Shown: positions 41,682 through 43,610 of the stretch, in pieces
Layout of the letters: every line of letters begins with the position of its first letter
How positions within the stretch are numbered: the first letter of the stretch is position 1
IMG/VR virus record: IMGVR_UViG_3300046522_000730
Span: 1 to 43,610 of that record
Strand: one strand, 5' to 3'
Source: a virus
DNA length: 43,610 bases
Program-made: the position numbers and the translations under genes
The notes under the pieces: generated by a model
What the model saw: only the letters and a program-made list of their open reading frames with translations
Told to the model about the DNA's origin: nothing
Database searches by the model: none

Positions 41682-42050
41682 ATGACCGAACCAGTCACCA
41701 CCACTGCCGCAATCCTCACCGCTCTCGTCAGAACCTCAGTCGAATACCTGCCCGGCGCGGCCGGCGCGGCCCTGTCGCTCAAGTTTCTCGGCGGCGCGCT
41801 GGGCATTGGCCAGAAATTAACGTCGTTCGCCGTTGGCCTGACCTGCGCCGTCTATCTGGCGCCGGCGGCGATCGAGCTGTGCGGCATCCAGGGCGAGCGC
41901 GTGCACGCCGGCATCCAGTTCCTGGTCGGCTTGTTCGCGCTGGCCACCTGCCGCGAGCTGTTCGTCGAGATCAATAACGCCGACTTGATCGGATCGCTGA
42001 AGCGGCGCTTCCTGGGCGCGGATGCGGCGCCTCCAGGAGATCGTTCATGA
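41682..42050 (+). CDS. putative holin
   Basis: 122 residues. Three hydrophobic stretches: about 25-45 (GAAGAALSLKFLGGALGIG), 46-65 (LTSFAVGLTCAVYLAPAAI) and 78-95 (GIQFLVGLFALATCRELF). A charged tail follows. First gene of the lysis group, with the stop overlapping the next start. Three membrane segments and position suggest a class I holin, which makes inner-membrane holes for the endolysin. Confidence 0.6.
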   Translation: MTEPVTTTAAILTALVRTSVEYLPGAAGAALSLKFLGGALGIGQKLTSFAVGLTCAVYLAPAAIELCGIQGERVHAGIQFLVGLFALATCRELFVEINNADLIGSLKRRFLGADAAPPGDRS

Positions 42051-42196
42051 GCGCCCTGACCGTGCAGCAGCTGTTGGCTAGCGGCGTGCTCGGCGCTTGC
42101 ATCTGGGGCGTGTTGAACCCGCGCCTCCCCACACGCACCAGCGGCACGCTGGCGCTTTCCTTGATCGGTATTCTTGCCTTTGTGAGTCTGATATGA
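42047..42196 (+). CDS. 49-residue membrane protein, second holin or antiholin candidate
   Basis: Translated by hand: begins SALTVQQLLASGVLGACIWG, has a short polar turn (NPRLPTRTS) and a second hydrophobic segment GTLALSLIGILAFVSLI. Starts in an ATGA overlap with the holin candidate and ends in an ATGA overlap with the endolysin. Two membrane segments with a short basic loop fit a class II holin or an antiholin. Overlaps on both sides make chance unlikely. Confidence 0.6.
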   Translation: MSALTVQQLLASGVLGACIWGVLNPRLPTRTSGTLALSLIGILAFVSLI

Positions 42197-42684
42197 AAAC
42201 TAGTACCAACCTGAAAGCGTTCCTCGACATGCTGGCGTTCTCCGAGGGTACCTCGACCAGTCCGGCGACACGCTGCAATGGATACGATGTCATCGTCACA
42301 GGCGCCGATGGCCGCCGGGAAGTCTTCAGCGATTTTGGCGATCATCCATTCGCCGCCGGTCGTCCGTCGAAGCGAATCAATTCGAAGGGGCTGACGTCCA
42401 ATGCATCTGGCCGCTACCAGTTCATGCTCCGAGATTGGGCACACTACCGTTCTACGCTCTCGCTGCCTGATTTCGGTCCGGACTCCCAGGATTTGTGGGC
42501 TATTCAGCTGATCCGCGAGCGGCGGGCGCTGTCGCTGGTCGAGGCGGGTCGGTTTGCTGAGGCCGTGGCCGCTGTGTGCAACCTGTGGGCCAGTCTACCG
42601 GGCGCGGGCTACAAGGATCAGCCCATGCGGAAGATCGAGCAGCTGGCTGCAGTCTATGTCGCTAGCGGCGGGGTGATCGCGTGA
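42193..42684 (+). CDS. endolysin, lambda R-like lytic transglycosylase
   Basis: 163 residues from the ATG at 42193. Close to lambda R throughout: LKAFLDMLAFSEGT with catalytic E18, NGYDVIVTGADG, SDFGDHPF, GRYQFMLRDW, DLWAIQLIRERRAL and CNLWASLPGAGYK. Lambda R is a transglycosylase that cuts glycan strands without hydrolysis. No signal peptide or SAR segment is present, so it depends on a holin. Overlaps the Rz start by four bases. Confidence 0.93.
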   Translation: MKTSTNLKAFLDMLAFSEGTSTSPATRCNGYDVIVTGADGRREVFSDFGDHPFAAGRPSKRINSKGLTSNASGRYQFMLRDWAHYRSTLSLPDFGPDSQDLWAIQLIRERRALSLVEAGRFAEAVAAVCNLWASLPGAGYKDQPMRKIEQLAAVYVASGGVIA

Positions 42685-43247
42685 ATCTCAATCTAATCCC
42701 CTGGTGGTGGAAACTCATCGGCGCAGGTCTGGCGTTTGCTGCACTATTCGCCGCCGAGCAGGTCTACGAGGCCCATCTGATCGGCAAGGCCGACACGGCT
42801 GGGTATGCACGCGCGAACGGCGAATGGATAGCGAAAGAAGCCAAGATCGAATCTGCCGCTGTGCGCCAGGCGGCGGCCGACACCAAGAAGGCGCGCGAGG
42901 AAACCGCCGCGCTACAACTGAAGTTTGACCAGCTGGGCGACTTCCAGCAGAAAGCCAGGATCGATCATGAAAACGATATTCGTATTGCTGTTGCTGGCGT
43001 CCTCGCTGGCACTGAGCGCCTGTCAATCCCTACCGCCCCCGGATCCGGTGGTGCGCTACCTGAAATCGGAGCGGTCGAAGGTGCCGCAACTGGAACCGGC
43101 GCTGCGCCAGAAACGCGCGCCGACATCTTGCCGGGAACTGCTGCAGCTATTTTCCGCTTCGCAGGCGACTACGGACAGCTTGTGCGGGACTATAACAGCG
43201 TCGTCGAACGATTCGATGCCGCGCGCGCCAGTTGCAACGCCGAATAA
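42681..43247 (+). CDS. Rz-like inner-membrane spanin
   Basis: 188 residues. One N-terminal membrane helix (WWWKLIGAGLAFAALFAAEQ), followed by a periplasmic helical part with heptads (WIAKEAKIESAAVRQAAADT, KKAREETAALQLKFDQL) and a C-terminal region. This is the Rz plan; with Rz1 it fuses inner and outer membranes at the end of lysis. The reading frame contains Rz1 in the +1 frame. Confidence 0.82.
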   Translation: MNLNLIPWWWKLIGAGLAFAALFAAEQVYEAHLIGKADTAGYARANGEWIAKEAKIESAAVRQAAADTKKAREETAALQLKFDQLGDFQQKARIDHENDIRIAVAGVLAGTERLSIPTAPGSGGALPEIGAVEGAATGTGAAPETRADILPGTAAAIFRFAGDYGQLVRDYNSVVERFDAARASCNAE

Positions 43248-43257
43248 ATGGCGCTAA
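42967..43257 (+). CDS. Rz1-like outer-membrane lipoprotein spanin, nested in Rz
   Basis: 96 residues from the ATG at 42967. Begins MKTIFVLLLLASSLALSAC, a lipoprotein signal with lipobox L-S-A-C and acylated C19. Next comes the Pro-rich stretch QSLPPPDPVV typical of Rz1. Reads +1 relative to Rz over 281 bases and ends ten bases past its stop. It is longer than lambda Rz1 (60). The C-terminal part may form the coil that meets Rz. Confidence 0.82.
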   Translation: MKTIFVLLLLASSLALSACQSLPPPDPVVRYLKSERSKVPQLEPALRQKRAPTSCRELLQLFSASQATTDSLCGTITASSNDSMPRAPVATPNKWR

Positions 43258-43361
43258 CAATGGACTGTTCGAGGTCGTGTATTGCCGGAGAGTGGGCTAG
43301 CTCAGCTATGTCAGATTGTGGATAGCCAGCGGCTGCGTCATCGTACCTGCGATTCTTTTTG

Positions 43362-43610
43362 TTAGTCGTTGGCTGGCGCGTAGTCGCCGAGTAGCCCCGC
43401 GCTGCGTGCAACAAGATGCTTATGTTTTAAATCAAGGTAGAGAACAGCCTCAGCTGAGGCATGACCGACACCGGGATCTTTCTCCCATCTCACAAAGAAC
43501 TGTGATTCTGCGAGGGTTAGGCCCGCGTACACCTCTTCACCATCTTGGTCGACAACCAGAGCACCAGATGCGCGCAGTCTTGCGCGGGTCGCATCATCAA
43601 TGTCCAGCAT
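43362..43610 (-). CDS. right-edge protein of unknown function, possibly partial
   Basis: 82 residues, ATG at the very last bases of the window; a start further right is possible. Begins LDIDDATRARLRASGALVVD, with VYAGLTLAESQFFVRWEKD in the middle. No recognised domain. It faces left, opposite to the lysis genes, which suggests an accessory gene expressed from the lysogen. The roughly 100 bases between it and Rz1 have no gene. Confidence 0.55.
   Translation of the reverse strand: MLDIDDATRARLRASGALVVDQDGEEVYAGLTLAESQFFVRWEKDPGVGHASAEAVLYLDLKHKHLVARSAGLLGDYAPAND

Noticed and set aside
43258-43610. attR at the right end
   Set aside because: No second copy of the tRNA 3' sequence is visible, so the prophage probably goes on past the window.

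Overview
The window is the left host flank plus most of a lambdoid (siphovirus-type) prophage in a GC-rich betaproteobacterium. The gene families (PRTRC cassette, DUF4224 excisionase with a short tyrosine integrase, YmfL, DUF1376 and lambda-P-type replication genes) suggest an Oxalobacteraceae/Burkholderiales host. That placement is an inference from content and was not tested.

Layout. Positions 1-3234 are host DNA: a PAS-containing chemotaxis receptor and an OpgB-like sulfatase-fold transferase, both on the minus strand. A tRNA-Gly(CCC) at 3455-3528 is the probable attachment site. Directly inside it lies an AT-richer minus-strand operon, 4976 to 3679: an ADP-ribosyltransferase-like toxin, a small antitoxin and a SecB-like chaperone. 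This has the order and content of the CmdTAC anti-phage system, and the antitoxin ends in an SsrA-tag-like degron. The integrase and excisionase follow at 5277-6507. A long leftward early operon (13798 to 6513) carries accessory genes. Its centre is a PRTRC cassette: an E1-like ThiF protein, a JAMM protease-like protein A, an E2-like protein B, a ubiquitin-like protein C, and proteins E and F. A sliding-clamp-like protein sits beside it. I found neither PRTRC protein D nor ParB.

The immunity region (about 13.8-15.1 kb) has a CI-like S24 repressor, a Cro-like gene, two divergent sigma70 promoters and matched operators of the form AAG-N4-CTT. After a minus-strand gene pair of unknown role come a CII/YmfL-like regulator, two replication genes and a gene of unknown function (16.3-19.2 kb).

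From 19.3 kb rightward lie the late genes. Packaging and head genes are Nu1-like TerS, GpA-type TerL, a Mor-like regulator, gpW, portal, an inserted pair including an FnIII/SGNH-hydrolase protein, a protease-capsid fusion and a DUF2190 protein. Connector and tail genes are FII-like and U-like proteins, the tail tube, chaperones G/GT with a programmed -1 frameshift, the tape measure, tail tip and fibre proteins. Lysis genes are holin candidates, a lambda-R-type endolysin and overlapping Rz/Rz1. A minus-strand gene of unknown function sits at the right edge. The right attachment site is not visible and presumably lies beyond the window.
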